Assembly: GCA_019055375.1 (NCBI GenBank)
Contig: JAHQIW010000721.1
Coordinates: 1-64,000, forward strand
Length of the DNA: 64,000 nucleotides
From: Parelaphostrongylus tenuis
Lineage: Eukaryota; Nematoda; Chromadorea; Rhabditida; Metastrongylidae
Direction: 5' to 3'
Shown here: piece after piece, positions 1-12,519 of the stretch
Position numbering within the stretch: the first letter of the stretch is position 1
Layout of the letters: each line of letters opens with the position of its first letter
Program-made: the position numbers and the translations under genes
The notes under the pieces: generated by a model
What the model saw: the letters and a program-made list of their open reading frames with translations, nothing else
The model's database searches: none
Told to the model about the DNA's origin: nothing

Positions 1-956
1 CAAATCGTACAAGTGGGTGAAATTTATCGCGATGATGTTTTCATTAGTGTAAGAATGCGCTTTCTAGAGAATCCAGTTTTTAACCAGATGAAAATTTATC
101 AATTGGTCGATTCTGTAAGGACATACGATATATTTGCAGTAGTAACTGTAAAGTAGTATGTAATAAAACATCGTACTAGGTGTTTTTTTTCCTATACACA
201 ACTGAGAAAACTTCATGTCATTCGCATTTGCCCACAATAATATCGGTAGGGAGTACGTTGAAATCAAACAGATCTCAATCATGAAAGATCGGCTCTCCGA
301 AAAATACTCACAAGAGTAGAATAACGGACTTTTCCAATTTTTTTCAGACTCGCTTTGTATGCTATAGACTATGTTACTTCTAATTTGTTATAGAAACATT
401 TGAGAAAATGACTTTGCGTTCTGATGTTCACGTGATAATGAAACGATAACGTATCTCTTACTGTGGTAAGAAAGACCATGTCATTCATTGAGAGCGATTG
501 TACAATATTAGTCATGCGTGTAATTCTGTTGACAAAGACTGTCTTGTTAACAAATAAATCGAAATTTCAGTCTGGACCAAAACGATATGTAACATAACAT
601 CTCCAAATGAAAAGTCTCTCTCACACTAAAGTTAACTCCAACGAACTTAGAACCGCCGTTCTTCAGTCAGTAGTGTCCTATCTTAATTATGGTTTGCCGA
701 TAAAAATTAAGAAGAACAATGAGTGCTTTGAGACAATATTAACAAAACTAAACAAATCATTGGTTCCACAGAAAAACGACTCCTCTTTGAGTACCATATG
801 TCTATATAAAGCAAAGGAAGAGGAAAAGACTTAGAAAGAGAAGTAACGAAAACAAAAAAAAACTATAATGGAGGTTTTAACTGTCTTTTCAAGTCAGATA
901 ATAACACTAAAAGTATAGAGAAAGATAGAAATTCTTTATGCTTCTGTAAGCTTAAT
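1..956. other. AT-rich sequence, nothing recognised
   Basis: No frame with protein-like composition and splice support, and no repeat matching elsewhere in the window was noticed. Confidence 0.5.
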
Positions 957-1022
957 TATGTATATACATATGTATATATATATATATATATGATATATAT
1001 ATATATATATATAATATATATG
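957..1022. repeat. AT dinucleotide microsatellite
   Basis: A run of (TA)n with single interruptions (tgatata, ataatata). Confidence 0.9.
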
Positions 1023-4004
1023 CGAGTATGACAAAACGTGAACTCACGTCAGAAAATAGAAATGTTGCGTTCGTTGTTCGTTAGAACTTGGCAAAGAAAG
1101 AAAATTTATATTCATTTCAGTTTTTCTACCATGTAGTGTAAAGGCGGAGACATGATAATTGCCACGAAAGGAGCGATACATGAAAGAACATCTGACTTTA
1201 AGCTTAAGCCTAAGCTCAAACCTTTCCCTTACTTTTGATTAAAGAAAAAATCGTGGTATTCAAGAACGAATGTCGCATTATTAGAATTCAGTAACAGTAA
1301 GCAATTGCACTTTTTCTTGTTTTTTTGTTTGAATCCAAACTCTCTTGTACATAACCATTTTCCGAGAGTATTCCAAAATGAAGAAAATACTTTCATTTCA
1401 TTATAGTACGAAGACAAGAGGAAAAGCAACAATAGCAACATCTCACTGTAAGCCGCAATCCAAGCCTTTGAGATTTTCCGTGTACTAATAAAAGAACACC
1501 GATCTGCTAAACATAGAATCAACCCAAACACTCCACGAGGTTCGCATAGGACAGAGACTCATAACGGAGAAGATTCTAAAATAGAAGTTAGTGTCCTCGA
1601 CAAAAATATATGACTTCACTGCGCGAACCTTGAAGCATTTCGATTAATGCCAAAAATCGGAAGATAAACCGCAAAAATGAATGCTGAACGTCAATATTTT
1701 GATCTAAGCCACGTGCACTCCTCTCTGTGTAAACTTTGTGTGCCAAGTAATCAAATGCAAGTGGAGGACTGTAAACAACAAAGCGGTGAGTATTAAGAAA
1801 ATGCTGCTTGCTATGCGATTGAGAATTTATGTAACAAATTTTATTTGCTTTGATTTGAGAGCATTTGTTTTGATATAGTGCAAGCCAATTTGACTCATCA
1901 AGGCTTTGAAAGAGACATACCGATGACGTACCAACATTGTTTTATTGCACAGTCTATTCGACTAGGTGCAGCTCTATTCTTCACCGCCAAGGTGGTATGT
2001 CGGATTTCGGAGAGGAGAATTGATGAAACGATTGATCCATTCGCTTTTATTTCTTATGTGAGTGAGGGGAAGTGTCTATTGAGGGTATTTGAATAGATAT
2101 CTGAATAGCAATCGTAGGTGATTTTCTCTCTTGCCTTTCTGGAAGTTGTGACTGCTCAATTAGAGCGTCAGAGTGCAGTTATCTTGACCTTGCAACTGAC
2201 GAGTGTCCGGTCAGGCTTTGCGAATGCTACTCCACGCTTCTGCAGTAATGTCCTCCTCTCTATTCAAAATCTTTAATCGCTTTTCAGACGTGTTTTGTCA
2301 GTTCGCACATGACTTGTCGAGTGGGCTCGTGTAATCTCACATCTCGAGTGTTTTTGAATACAAAAGTCTCTTGGTGACCTTCGGACTGTCGGCTTTCATA
2401 ACTCTAACGTAAAGATGGATGAGTCGGTCGATTCTTCATTGATGTTGTTTATGACGGCTATGTTGCCAGGAGCCAACTAGTAATTTCATACATCCAAGTT
2501 TATGATAATTTTGAGATTTTGCTCTTAGAATTTTAGAGGCTTTTCTTTCTCTTTGCGAAAAATGAAATGTTGCTCGAAGGAGACTATAGCCTGATTCTTT
2601 GTAGAATTTTGGAACAACAGCGACATCGGTTAGGCCGAATCTTTGCTTTACTGATATGTGCTTATCGTTATGTTGCTTTCCATTAGAAGACTCCTACTCC
2701 TGCTGTTGTGAGTGAGGCTTCTGAACTGTGTGTCACCTTGAATGGTTTTGATTACCACAATAAACACAGACAACCTCTCACTTCGCTCGTTCCATTTTAG
2801 TGCGTGGATCTCGATGTGACGTTCTTCAGACATTTTTCTAGGAACGTTTTTGCGTCAAAACCTTCATCGAGGAACTTGAGGAATGTATCACCTTCTCTGA
2901 AGTGCCTTTTCAGTCTATATGGAAAGCTTCAACTCCACCTTTATCACAACTTGATGCTGGTATGCAAATAACGAAGATGGTTGAAGCTGGTAATGATCTA
3001 CGTCGTTCCAAGCGTAAGCGTCAGCTACGGATTCTTGTTCAAAAGTCGACGTTCATTATTAAGTGAATTAAACGAGAACACCAACGACACTAACACTCCT
3101 AAGATCGATTCCCACGGCGGTGTCACAGCATGAAGTGAGTGGGCGGCTGCTCGTCTTGGCCATGCCGATGACGTCGTACTTTATCATTCTTGCTTGCAAT
3201 AGCAATCCTCTATGAAGAATTCGTACGCAAGTGTGGCTTCACAGATACAAATCTCACCTTAGCGCTGCGATTTTGGTAGTCTAGCATGACCCTAAGATTT
3301 TGAATGCCTCTTCTTCCCGACGCTGCAGTGTTGGGGGCTTTTTCGAAACCACAGAAATGAGGCCCTTTTTCTATGCTGCATGTGCCCTCTTAAACCCGAC
3401 GTATAGCTTGTTGGGCTTTGCAGGTGATGGCTGGGTGTTTGCAGGTTGCTTGCTAGCCTCTTCCAAAAGGATAATAGGAGCTTATTTACTTGAAGTTTCT
3501 AACAATATCCCATATACGTCCTGACCTGCTCTAATTTAGGTTCTTAGTCAATGTGGCTCAAACAAATAAAGTTACGCAAATTTGGCACTGCAGATACATG
3601 AAGTCTATCCCCTGAGTTCATCTGGTCTCTGGGAAGCGCATGGTCGCTTTTAGTTCGCATTTGATTTCCCTATTCACCAACTGTGGACTCGCCACACGCC
3701 CTCGCGACTATCCAGGCAGAGGTTCTTTAATCAAGAACATCTGTGGATTGTCAAGATATGAGCTATATATGAATAATATATGGCCAGGATTAATTTAGGT
3801 TTGCTTTCAAGCGAGCATATTATCATTTGAATTAATACTTTTTTCATAAGTGTCGATGCTTTTAAAATCGGCGTATGCCGCTTCAAGGAACAATCATATT
3901 TATACAATTACAATGAAATTTTAGCATGATGAGAAAGAATTCTTTCCATCTAACCGCTTTGAGAGGTGGTATGATGTTCTTAATACACCCAAGAATGTTG
4001 AGTC
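1023..4004. other. Intergenic sequence, nothing recognised
   Basis: Short open frames occur but lack codon-like composition, known motifs or matching splice sites. No repeat family of this window was seen here. Confidence 0.45.
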
Positions 4005-4095
4005 ATGTGTCAGACGGAACTCGAACCCGCATTTCACCCTTTCCGGCAGCGTATGCTCAACCCATTGCACTACTGGCGCTTGTTTTTGTCACCGC
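4005..4095 (-). repeat. tRNA-derived SINE (family A), minus copy
   Basis: The minus strand reads a tRNA-like box A region (AGTAGTGCAATGGGTTGAGC) and, about 30 nt on, a box B (GGTTCGAGTTCC). Similar in order and spacing to copies at 4.2, 7.2, 26.5, 37.1, 40.1 and 49.7 kb. Confidence 0.6.
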
Positions 4096-4217
4096 TCTTC
4101 TGTTTAATCATACATATATCCTATATCTGCTAGCGTGATAATGTTCATTGTCAAAATCGACTACCAGGTTAAACCATTGACGGTTGACAGCTGAAAGAAT
4201 ACTGCGTTGTAGAGCAG

Positions 4218-4320
4218 AACGAGTGGTGGCAAAGCAGGCTTTGGTAGTGCAATCAGTTAAGCACGTACACTGGAAAGGTGTATTGTGGTTTCAGTCCCCC
4301 CTGGCATCGAAGCTTAGCAT
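4218..4320 (+). repeat. tRNA-derived SINE (family A)
   Basis: tttggtagtgcaatcagtta followed by a degenerate box B (ggtttcagtcccc). It lies 120 nt from the minus copy at 4.0 kb, so the two form a head-to-head pair. Confidence 0.5.
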
Positions 4321-5074
4321 ATTATTGGATTACTGAGAATTTTAGTATCCTGAAGATGAAAATGGTTTTCATTTTCCTTGCTTTTGTTCTTCATTGAGCG
4401 TCCGTGGGAAACGACGGTATCTTCAAAGGTGATTAAAGTGACACTTGTTGTGTTTGTGTTATGAGTTCTTCAGAGCAGTCTTTGCTCTATTACACTTTTT
4501 TAGAATTCTGTATGAATTGGGTTGAGGTTTGAAGATGAAAATATGCACATGCCCTTGAATTGATACAGAAAAGTCTTTGCAGAATTTCTCAAGAGATCAG
4601 GTTTTCAAGTGTGCTAGTTATGGAAAAATTGTAGGAAGTTGTTGAAAACATCGAGTTATTGTGATTGTGTAGTTACGTCTCTTCATATAATATTGAAAAA
4701 GCAACAAGACGGGAAGCTAAGAATTTCCTCGATATCTAAATGAAGTTTACAGGAAGCGTGTCTCACTTGCACTAACTGTACAGGAATTGCTGATATGTGG
4801 ATTCAGAAGAATGTCAGTAAGACTGTAGACAAAAAGAAGAAACATCGCCGCAGTGATCAAGACTTCTTCATAAACGAAGGAAATGCAGAAAATTCATGAC
4901 GCTCATCCTTGTGATCAAAGTAAAAAATTGACAGGCGACATGAACAAATGAAATTTTAGGTTGAAAAAGGTTTCCATCGTTTGATAAAACATTCAAAATT
5001 TATCATATATTCAGACAACAAACGGCAACAACTATTCTTCAATATACAACCATTATAATCCACCGCTTTTTGCA

Positions 5075-5335
5075 TCGATGCGCCAGGTAAGCACGGTTGT
5101 ATGAGAAACGCCTAGTTCTGCTGCCAATTCACGAGAACTTAATCATGGCTCATTTTCCAGAACAAAAACCAAGTCTTCATTATCGAGTTCGGTTGGTCGT
5201 CCGGATCTCGGTCTGCCGGTCAACTCTTCATTTCGGGCCTTGAACTCACGAAATCGCTTGATGACTGTTGATTCTCCAACCGTACGATAGCCCCAAGCTT
5301 TGTTGATTCGGCGAGCAGCATGAGCAGCATTTGAT
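5075..5335 (-). mobile_element. Mariner transposase N-terminal fragment (HTH region)
   Basis: The minus strand encodes AAHAARRINKAWGYRTV, then VIKRFREFKARNEELTGRPR, SGRPTELDNEDLVFVLE, a stop, and SSRELAAELGVSHTTVLTWR. This is the paired helix-turn-helix half of mariner transposases (family form: AA...R.IN...G..TV, then GRP..GRP.E.D, then TRELA..L.VSH.TV). One in-frame stop and no catalytic domain: a dead 5' fragment. Confidence 0.85.
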
Positions 5336-5817
5336 CAAAATTTGTCCTCGTGAAGGATCAGCAAACGTTTTTGTTTCCTTGGACAATTCCATTCTGCTGC
5401 AGATATCGGCAATCTATATATCAATAGATGCGCCAGAAGAAGACTTTTCAAATGATATGGAAATCACACACGATTCATGCGGAAAGACGGCATTCCCATC
5501 CAAACGATGGAAATTTTCTTTTCAACCTAATACTACCCCCTATTGTTTAGTGAGTTATTAGAGGAGAGCTAGTTTATACCGTTCAGTGAGCTGCTCTATT
5601 TTCAATGAGAAGTTTGAACCGACGAACATGATTTCGAAGAACGTGTGTGGTGCAGTGGACAGAGGTGCCTTAAATTACACACGTGTTCATTAGTTTGAAT
5701 GCGCTGTACCATCTCACTGTGCATTCCATCTCATTGGAGTCAGTAAAGTGGTGTCAGATTGTATCAGTTCAAAAGATCAACCTCCCATAAACCTTGGCAT
5801 GAGTAATGAAAAATATT

Positions 5818-6880
5818 AGGTTGTCCAATGATTTCTTTCGCGCTATAGTTTTATTTAGATTATTTTTTTGTTCCACACTAGGTTATTACCAAGAGGCTGT
5901 GATATGTAGGAAAATATTCTAGTAAAACTGCGATAAGGCCGTAGCACAATCGCTCGCAATCTTAATAAAATGGAATAATCACGTAACATGTTTTTATCTT
6001 TTTGTGAAGTCCAATAGGGCACTTATACAGTACTGGACGGGCTCGTTTCGCCCTTGCAGGCTCATCACTAGCACAGTGCCTTTCGCTTCAGCCGAATCCT
6101 TGAGAACACACCTCTTACTTATAAGCGAATCGACACCGAATAAACAAATCACCGCAAGTCAGGTGACAAATTCCCCGACATTGAAGTGACCATTACAAAT
6201 GGATATAAAATATAATATAGTATAATCACTCGCCAGCTCAACCAATGCCCAAGTTTTATGCTCGAAAGATTGAGCTCTCGGTTTCGGGATTGGCACGACA
6301 TGTTACTTGAGGAACTGCTTGACAGCAAGCAGACAATCAATGCCGGCGTCTAAGATAACAACTTTAAGAGTTGGTCGTGGCAGTGTGAGATAAGCGTGCA
6401 AAACGAATCAGCGTCGCCCTTCTCTAAGATGACACTGGACTTCACGCTGCAAAGTCGGGTTGCTACAATTTGCAAGAAACTAGACTGGACTACCGTTCCA
6501 CAACCACCGTATATCCTTGATATTACTTCATCCGAAATATCATCTCTTCTGCGCCTTATACTGGGAGAACAAAATTTTTCCAGAACTACAACCACTCAAT
6601 AGTAATCTCACCGACTTCTTTGAAGGCCAACCTCATTCTTTCTGGGAGTGACGCATCCAATCTTTGCCCAGCGAATAGTTGCCTTTCTCCAACGCTAATG
6701 TGGCAATTTTATAACGACATTTGTACTTTTTTCGTCAACATGTGGGATTTTCTGTGTCAACAAATGGTCAGACATGATAGAACAGACCTCAGAAAGGTTA
6801 TTTTTATTGAAAATAACGTAACTGCCCCATTCATAACCTACACTTTTGAGGAAACAAACCAAATATTCATGTAAAGGCTA
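5818..6880 (+). mobile_element. Decayed mariner-like copy, C-terminal transposase remnant
   Basis: 5818 begins taggttgtccaatgatttct, which resembles a mariner terminal repeat. At about 6445-6560 the plus strand reads LDWTTVPQPPYILDITSSEI, comparable with the catalytic-loop motif LGW..LPHPPYSPDLAPSDY (the SPD aspartate region), then LRLILGEQNF. The rest is too diverged to follow and no matching 3' terminal repeat was found. Confidence 0.45.
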
Positions 6881-7194
6881 TACTTAGAAGTTTTAGCGAA
6901 TGTTTATACAATATTCTATCTATACTTACCTACGATTCAAACAAATTCATATTCTACTTCTTCCAACTTTTCATATACTTTATTGCATGAAGTGCATAAA
7001 ATTAGTTATACTATATCCACATCATTGGGCTTCTTGTAACATCATAACAGTGCAATAGGCGGTCAAAAAATGATTTCCGATTGGATATTGAAACCCAATA
7101 TCTGCCACCATAAATAGGTTCAATGCGACGATGACTGCCCCGTCACACCGTAGACAGTTGGCTGTTGACGGATAACGCGTTGTAGCGTAAAAAG

Positions 7195-7312
7195 AGTGGA
7201 GTGCAAAACGAGCGTCAGTGGTGGAACGGTTTGGCACATGCTCCCGGAAAGAGTAGGATCTGGGTTCAAATCCCCGCTGACGCAAGTGCTTTCGCACACC
7301 ACTCCATATCAT
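7195..7312 (+). repeat. tRNA-derived SINE (family A)
   Basis: gtcagtggtggaacggtttg (box A-like), box B GGTTCAAATCCCC, then a tail ctttcgcacaccactcc that recurs in diverged form in the copies at 37.2 and 40.2 kb. It cannot fold as an intact tRNA, so it is a SINE head rather than a tRNA gene. Confidence 0.65.
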
Positions 7313-7584
7313 GGGGTTTATCAATTATACTGGCTGAAAATTAAAAGCCAATGAGTAGTTCGTCAAAAACAGTGCTGCTTGTTACATGCGAACTCACTTC
7401 ATCGATAATTCATGGTATTTTTTTAATTATGAGCGCAGTTCAGAATGCCATTTCTCAGACCTATGCATAGTTTCGTTCGAATTCTCTATTCATAGCTATG
7501 GTATGTGGAGAAGAAATGAGATTTAGAGGTTCTTTCCCGTTCTCTCCACACCTGTTTGAGCCTTTGGTAGAAACGTATAAAACG

Positions 7585-8460
7585 TTATGGTAGTCATTCG
7601 ATAGCTAAAATCAAATGAATTTGAAAGGTGTATTTTATTTCTTAAATGACCTGTTTTCCTCGATGCGACAGTCGGAAAATATTTTGTTTCACATTCAACA
7701 TTTCTCTCCGGATGAAGCTTTTTTCTAAGCAATTGATAATCATTAGCTATGGAAATTTTAGACATTTCAACGGTGTACTTGACTTTGATAGAGGACTTCT
7801 CAGAGTGTAGTAACGGTCAAAAGATTAGAGTTCGCAAATTTGGATAGTTTTCGATGTTCACATTCTGCTTTGACCTCTTAGGATAAACGCGTTTCCTGAT
7901 TTTCGTCAGAGTTATACTAACCATTCGATAGTTTAAACCTTAGAAATCATGATTGTATACTTGTTCTTAAATGACTCCCTTAATGCGTTCTAACAGTGAA
8001 AATCAAAATATCTTTCGCACTCAACCATTTCCTAATAAAGCCAGCTTTTCCGGTGGACTTCTAATAACTCTTCGATAGTTCAAATCTCGACGATTTCCAC
8101 AACAACTTTGTTTTCAAAATAATTCTTCATTGCACTGTAGTAGCCAAAAGAAGATTACGTTTCGCAGTTAGTTGATCTGTTGCTAAAGACACGGTGACTT
8201 AAGGCCATTTTCGCGAACTCCCACATTTTGAAGGGCAAACTCTGAGAAATTAAATGTGTCCTTAAAATTGTTGAGATTTGCACTATCGAATGGTTATTGA
8301 CTGCTCGAAGAAAAACTTTATCCGGCGAGAAATCCTCAAATGTGAAACAAAAGTTTATTCCTGCTGTTACAGCGCAAAAAATAAGCCATATGAGAAATAA
8401 AATACACCATTCAAGTTCATTTGATTTCAGCTACCGAATGAATACTAATAATCTAAAGGA
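7585..8460. repeat. Inverted repeat pair (arms 7590-7760 and 8280-8450) with related units between
   Basis: The left arm (cattcgatagctaaaatcaa, then tgtattttatttctt) recurs as reverse complement in the right arm. In the left arm the minus strand, and in the right arm the plus strand, both spell HLRNKIHLSNSFDFSYRM-type and HMRNKIHHSSSFDFSYRM-type frames, which shows the duplication but need not mean coding. Between them are further diverged units with cgatagtttaaa(t) and ctcgacgatttc at 7926 and 8073. Confidence 0.7.
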
Positions 8461-9504
8461 ATATGTTTTTTCTAGAATAATGAAAGCCTCACCATCGTAA
8501 TTCTTGAAATGTCGCGATTGCATGTGACAGAAATCGTTTTCAAAAGTAAGGATTTACTAACAGTTGAGCGTTATTCTCCTTAGAAATACGTTTGCAAAAG
8601 TCTATCGATGATATTTCAAAATTTTTTTAGCAAAGAAATTCTATAGGAATAGCAATATAACTACATAAACCAAAAAAAAGTCCGCTTTCAACTAGAAAAA
8701 TTGGTTTGCAATTGCAAAATATCTCTTTTATTTTTTATTAGAATCTACGCGGGATTATTTTCGAACAACAAGCTTAGTACTAGAGTCAGAATTTCTTAAA
8801 CTATCTATTGACTACTCAAGTATTACGGAAGATTCAATATAAAAGTTCAAGGTCAAGAGAAAACACCCAGCAGCAGTTGGGAATATAATCTTTTTCGCAA
8901 GTATTGACTTTTTTCGTTTTGAGGAAAGGAAGGATTTCTAGCAGCAATAGCGTCAATCTTGCCAAAATCATTCATACTGGAGTCCTATCGTAAAAAAGTA
9001 GTAGTAATCTAATGCGAAATCAATTCATAATTCAGCTTTTCACTAACTCAGTCTGCAAAATGTACTTGAGATGAAGTGACATATCAGTTTTTATGCTTAG
9101 AGACTCTCCCCTTCGATCTACTCTCAAACCTTTGTGGTTTATTCAAAATAGCGTGAAAGATTTTTCGTGCCGACGTTCTTGATTTCTGCCCCAGTCTTCT
9201 TACTCCATCCCAAAGCCCTCACCGTTATACCTTTCTGTCCTATGCATACGTAAAGGAATACTTGCCCGACTTTTCAACTTTCCACTTAGGTGTTGTTTGA
9301 TGCAGACTCGAAATGGTTACCGCGTCCCACTTATGTATTCATCGCCACATGCCACCCAAGGATCTGCTATCTTGTGGCTAAGCTCATGGAGCCTCCATCT
9401 GTTATACCCTAATGGTAGAAACAAAGGCTGCATGAGTTCAGCCACAATATAATACATACATCGCTTAAAATATATTTGATGATGATGATGAAGCGACAAA
9501 TCTC
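8461..9504. other. AT-rich intergenic sequence, nothing recognised
   Basis: No supported gene, no clear repeat unit and no long open frame with protein-like content. Confidence 0.45.
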
Positions 9505-9860
9505 AAAACGTTGGCGCGAAAAATCTTTGAGGATATGTCGGATGACCCGCAAGAGTCAAGAATGAATAGAAGAGGAGAGTGCATGAACATAACAAGTGAT
9601 GTGGGCTCTAATCCCAATTCATTTTCTAGTTTAAGTAAGACTGATTTTCCACAGTATGTCACAACACACCGCTCACCTCTCCCAAATAATCTTCTAAGGA
9701 CGGATTTCTGTCGAATAGATGAACTCCTAAGTTGATTTTGCATTAGATATTACATACTACATACACAAAATATTGATCGAATATTCAGATATCTTATAGC
9801 ATTGCACGTCCAAATTCTGATGAAGGCGAAATCGTCGAAATGTTAACAATTGAATTTAGG
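9505..9860 (+). mobile_element. Penelope-like element fragment (3' end)
   Basis: The plus strand reads LARKIFEDMSDDP, then MNRRGECMNITSDV, matching the end of the endonuclease region of the better copy at 32.7 kb (LARKILEALRIDITNPTINR, REECLVITRD). About 200 nt on comes ctgatgaaggcgaaatcgtc and gaaatgttaac, equivalent to the copy tail at 33.04 kb. The rest of the element is missing. Confidence 0.65.
9817..9840 (+). ncRNA. Hammerhead-ribozyme-like core in Penelope tail
   Basis: CTGATGA, a short GGC...GUC stem II candidate, then GAAA: the two conserved core boxes of a hammerhead in correct order and spacing. Known: Penelope-like elements carry hammerhead motifs in their terminal repeats. Stems I and III were not resolved. 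Confidence 0.45.
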
Positions 9861-10389
9861 TGTTAGTACCATTCTGGTGCAAGTTTTATTTAGAAAGGAA
9901 GATAATGCCAGATTTGTCCGTGAGGAAAATGGCAGTGATTTAATATACTGGCGAGCAATAACAAGTTGTATAAGACGGTTATGCCTTCAATCACCCCTAT
10001 TTTTGTGTTGAGTCGAATGCAGAACGTTCTCTTAAGGATTGATCAAGAGCAATGGCTTTGTCCTTTGATCTTTTATTCTTGCATCTCGTGATTCTCTCTG
10101 TCGTTGGATCCATCCAAAGTTACGACACCAATTTTTGATTTTGCTAATGAATTCCTGCGCAGTTCTGTAATGCATGGCATGATATATGTTCGGGGTGAAA
10201 GGTGTCTCACTGCACATTTACAAATAATAATGCTGGTTGGAGCAAACCTAATTGCAGTTCATGCATTATTGAAATTTGCCGTTCGATATTATGATACATT
10301 GTAAAGTAAATGTGGTTATATTATGCATCATTTTGACGCACCTTTCTCACTTGATGTTTTTTGTCAATGACGTATTACTTGTTACTGTT

Positions 10390-11446
10390 ATGGATCATTT
10401 CCGTTATCCAGTCCCAATTCCAGTGCTTGTGGAAAAGTTATTTTTTGGTGATTTTTGAAATATGAGCAGTCAATCACTTAAATCTCAAAAAATGGAAAAA
10501 TGTACCCTATTCTCAGAGAGGCTCTTCTAATGCGCTGTAAGAACGAGAATAAAATTGTGTTTTTCATCTAAAAATTTCTTTTTAGAAAATTTTAGTAGAC
10601 ATCTGAAGGCTTAAATTTTGTGGATTCCAACACCGTAAGTAATTTTCAAAAAGGACTTATTGTTGCGCTGCATTGACCAAGAGATTATTAGGTTTGGCAA
10701 ATTCAAATCATCTTCGGAGATCGCACTTTTTTTCAACCCCATAAGAAAACGCACCTTTTGGTTTTTTCGTGAGTCTTGACACTCATTTGCTACCACAAAT
10801 CTCAAAAATTTCGATGGTGCATTATATTTTTGAAACAGCTTTCATAATGCGCTGTAACAGCGAAAAACGAAATGATTTTTCTCATTCAAACATTTTTTGC
10901 TGAACAAAGCTTTTCTGTAGTTCTAAAATCCATGCGCTAAGTTGAATCTCGACAATGCCAACTATGTATTTAGTCTATGAAAAAGACTTTTTAATGCGCT
11001 GTAGCAACCAAAAGAATATTAAGATTGCTCAGCGCAGCACTGACACCAAACCACCGCTTTGCCGGCATGTGCATAGGGATGTCACCACATGGCCGCTGGG
11101 CCACCGCTCCTTTTCGCTGCCAAATTTGCGAAACCCAATCTTCTTTTGATGGTTACAGTGCACCATGGAATCCTTTTCTATAACCAAATGCAACACTGAA
11201 ATCTACGAAATTTAAGCTATCGAATGACTATTAAAAGTCCAAAGAAACAATTTTGTTTAAGCGGAAATGTTTCAAGAGGAACATAATTTTATTTTTATTG
11301 TTGCAGCGCAATATAAAAGCCGTTCTGGAAATATAATAAGATTTTTTATGACTTGAGCTATCCAATGATTATTTGGACTCCAAAAATCACCGAAGAATAA
11401 CTTTTCCGCGAGCGCTGGAAGTGGGAATGGATATGGAAATGACTGC
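10390..11446. mobile_element. Foldback (long terminal inverted repeat) element
   Basis: The left arm (about 10390-10465) and right arm (about 11380-11446) are inverted copies. Plus-strand frame YPVPIPVLVEKLFFGDF on the left equals minus-strand frame YPFPLPALAEKLFFGDF on the right, with tggaaaagttatt and ggtgatttttg conserved inside. Internal units of roughly 160-170 nt share (a)atgcgctgtaacagc, cgatagcttaaat and tctcgac motifs, in plus orientation near 10.85 and 11.0 kb and minus near 11.22-11.36 kb. The same units occur at 7.6-8.45 kb and 17.8-18.06 kb. No transposase is inside, so it is non-autonomous or satellite-derived. Confidence 0.75.
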
Positions 11447-11455
11447 TGGTGCAAA

Positions 11456-11790
11456 AATGAACGCGATTTTACAATGTGCGTTCAAAAGGGGTGGTAAAGC
11501 AGCAGAGACAACTCGCAACATCAACAGCTCATTTGGCGTAGGAAATGCCATATTTTCGCAAAAGAAACGAAACCCTCAACGATGAGGAACGCAGTGGCCG
11601 GCCATAGGAAGTCGACAACGACCATTCAAAAGCAATCATCGAAGTTGATTCTCTAGAGACTAACGACATGTTGTAGATGAATCAATGTCGACCATTTTAT
11701 GGTTTTTCGCCAATTGAAGCAAACTGCAAAAGTATATGCAGTTTTTGTAGACCGGTCTGGAACCGCCATTACTTCTGCATAACCTGATAC
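11456..11790 (+). mobile_element. Mariner transposase N-terminal fragment
   Basis: Starts MNAILQCAFKRGGKAAETTR, NINSSFG, then shifts frame to the GRP-type linker region and DNDHSKAIIEVDSLETND. This is the mariner pattern (I...F..G..AAET.RNIN..FG, then VDND.LKAIIE.DP..T). Several stops and shifts; no catalytic half. It directly abuts the right arm of the foldback element. Confidence 0.8.
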
Positions 11791-12519
11791 TTAACTAGCC
11801 CTTAATCATTTCAATAATATCGCCGAAGAATGACATAGCGGAAGAGTGCAAAGAGCAATACATGAACACTCGAGAAGGGCAATCGAGGGTTTGAATCTAC
11901 CTCACGTTCTAAGTTCTACTCGTATTTCAGCATTGTTGTGATCATTCAAACCTTCTTACTTTATATGACCCAACACCGCATGCTGGGCGAGTCTCAACAA
12001 TTTTTGTTTTTCATTTCGCTTCTTTGCATTTACCATCCGTTCAGGGCGTCGGATTTGCATGTGGTTTGATTACTCTCTGAGAATCTTTGTCATTTTCATT
12101 AACATACCGGTATGATCCACCAAAATGGTGTGCTATTGCCATCCAAGGGCTTTTCCACAAGCATTCATCATTCTTTATGGATCGGAGACAAATTCCGTAC
12201 TAATTTGTTTAACTGCGATCCATTCAAGGATTAGGCTGACCCGATATCGGTTCGAACTGCGGCCACGAGCGTAATATTGAATAGCATATCTGCTGTTGTT
12301 CTACGTGCTCTCCTGTATTTCAATGAAAATCATAAAACATTCTCAACAACGAATTTCATGTTTTCTATGAATTACGATGTTTCGGGAATTGTAGTTTTAT
12401 CAAAGTAGTGAATTGTGGCTGCTCTGAAGAAAATTTCTGGCCAAAAATGTCGTTTTTTATTGTTCGCAGAGAAAAACACTGGCCGAACAGCTTGGATGCC
12501 CTTAGGGATGTACGATTCT

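Noticed and set aside
7195..7312. Possible functional tRNA gene (box B GGTTCAAATCC)
   Set aside because: No acceptor or anticodon stem can be formed; it belongs to a dispersed SINE family with a shared tail.
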